Origin: Allolobophora icterica | Taxonomy: Eukaryota > Annelida > Clitellata > Crassiclitellata > Lumbricidae | Reading direction: 5' to 3' | Assembly: GCA_963556255.1 (NCBI GenBank) | Contig: OY744616.1 | Span: 13,860,772-13,924,771 of the forward strand | DNA length: 64,000 nucleotides | In this document: piece by piece, positions 63,067 to 64,000 of the stretch | Position numbering within the stretch: position 1 is the first letter of the stretch | Layout: every line of letters starts with the position of its first letter | Program-made: the position numbers and the translations under genes | The notes under the pieces: model-generated | Databases searched by the model: none | Told to the model about the DNA's origin: nothing | What the model saw: only the letters and a program-made list of their open reading frames with translations

Positions 63067-64000
63067 ACTAGATGTTTTCCCGTCCTAAGACGTGAAATTT
63101 ATTACGACCTTCATAGTTTACAAATTTGTGAAAATGTCATCATAAACAATGTTTTGCGTGTCCGACCGTCATCCAGGATGACGTTCGAAAGTGTTGCGGT
63201 TAAATGTAAAACTGAAGTCTCACCTTTTCAAACTCTCCTACCATGACTCATCTGATCCTCTGCCTTCCAATTATTCTCGCCGTAAACGACAACCGCCTTG
63301 GCAGCTGCTCTGCCTCTCCTGATCTGGTACCCTGGAAATCGGACTTGGATCTCTTTTTGGACTACTCTCTGGAACCCCTCTGATTTGGTTTGGCCTTCTG
63401 GAAACCGGACACGGACCTCTCTTGGACTACTCTGTGGAAACTCCCTCTGATCTGATGTAGCGCTCGTGAATAGACTGGTGACCTGCGCTTGGCCTTCGAG
63501 TGGCGCTTTAGAAGTTTGGAGATTACGATTACGATTAGGCCTACGCGATTTTCTATAACGACCGTATGGCCTCGACCCTGCTCATTGTTCAATGATTTGA
63601 TCGGGTGAGATCCATCACCACCACTGTCCGTTTGAATAGGCGCCATGCCATTTAAAGTCCCCGTGTGGTCAGAAGATCGTAAACAGCGGAATAAAAATTA
63701 AGAAATTCTTTCTCTGAGGATTGCATAGGCCTATATATTATACTAACGAACAAACTGAGACGGCTATAGAAAGTCGAACAATTAAAATAATCATAATATT
63801 GCATAATGTAGGCTCTTTAGAACTTTGAATTACAGTAGGTCGCTATTTGTAAACATCGTCGCTGGTCATGAATATTGATTGTTATTTTTGAAGCTGCCAG
63901 AGCCAGTGACGTCACAATTAAGCTATTACTATTATTAAGCCGAAACAATTGGTCGCCATGGCGAGCGGTTCATGAATATCCAGTAACAGTGCGCATGCGC
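63067..64000. other. Sequence beyond the tandem array
   Basis: A local duplication around TTGGACTACTCTCTGGAA / TTGGACTACTCTGTGGAA (about 63319-63455). A short fragment at about 63555-63625 resembles the unit upstream region (GACCGTATGGCCTCGACCC; GATCGGGTGAGATCC). TAGGCCTA at 63536-63543 and 63726-63733. No gene recognised. Confidence 0.55.
63907..64000. promoter_or_regulatory. Possible promoter edge with CRE and NRF1-type site
   Basis: TGACGTCA at 63907-63914 and the palindrome GCGCATGCGC at 63991-64000 resemble binding sites of CREB/ATF and NRF1, with an ATTGG (inverted CCAAT) between. They may belong to a gene beyond the right edge. Weak, motif-only evidence. Confidence 0.3.

Overview
This is eukaryotic nuclear DNA. 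It is very rich in microsatellites, MITEs and nested transposable elements, with few host genes. A receptor guanylate cyclase-type exon, multi-finger C2H2 zinc-finger genes, (TAA)n-tailed retroelement fragments and a complete Polinton all fit a marine invertebrate or invertebrate deuterostome. I cannot name the species from the sequence alone.

Left part (1-14.9 kb): repeat-dominated. Two copies of a segment carry the first coding exon of a natriuretic-peptide-receptor-like protein on the minus strand. The left copy (1314-2050) is frameshifted and the right copy (7376-8111) is open. Between and beyond them lie hAT-type MITEs (1-437, 4477-4838, 10122-10662), a G-rich dispersed repeat present three times, a LINE 3' fragment (5450-6476) and long simple repeats.

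Middle and right part (14.9-63 kb): three diverged tandem copies (A, B, C) of a roughly 5.7-kb unit, each with a C2H2 zinc-finger gene (16612-18195, 27190-28386, 33158-34828). The array has been broken open by large nested insertions that can be dated against each other, because the sister copies keep the empty sites. These are a 5.05-kb TG...CA element (21012-26064) that itself contains a 2.1-kb hAT-like transposon; a 17.8-kb Polinton/Maverick (35586-53418) in the tail of copy C; an 8.05-kb Ty3/Gypsy LTR retrotransposon (53738-61786) also in copy C; and several small MITEs in copies B and C.

The Polinton looks intact. It has 496-bp terminal inverted repeats, a 6-bp target duplication CACATT, protein-primed DNA polymerase, integrase, packaging ATPase, double jelly-roll major capsid, penton, adenovirus-type protease, a PLA2-domain protein, small membrane-active virion proteins and a repeat-built fibre protein. 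The set is that of a DNA virus integrated in the genome. Its protease reading frame lacks an ATG before the conserved N-terminus and is entered exactly in the -1 frame from an A AAA AAC heptamer at the end of the preceding gene, which suggests programmed ribosomal frameshifting.

The Gypsy element has one 1963-codon gag-pol frame whose start codon lies inside the 5' LTR, so the primer-binding site falls within coding sequence.

The most unexpected small-scale signal is the palindrome TAGGCCTA. I count at least 16 exact copies in 64 kb. At several paralogous positions it replaces a plain TA in the sister copy, as if 4-bp footprints flanked by a TA duplication had been left behind. Two such events fall inside the copy-C zinc-finger frame.
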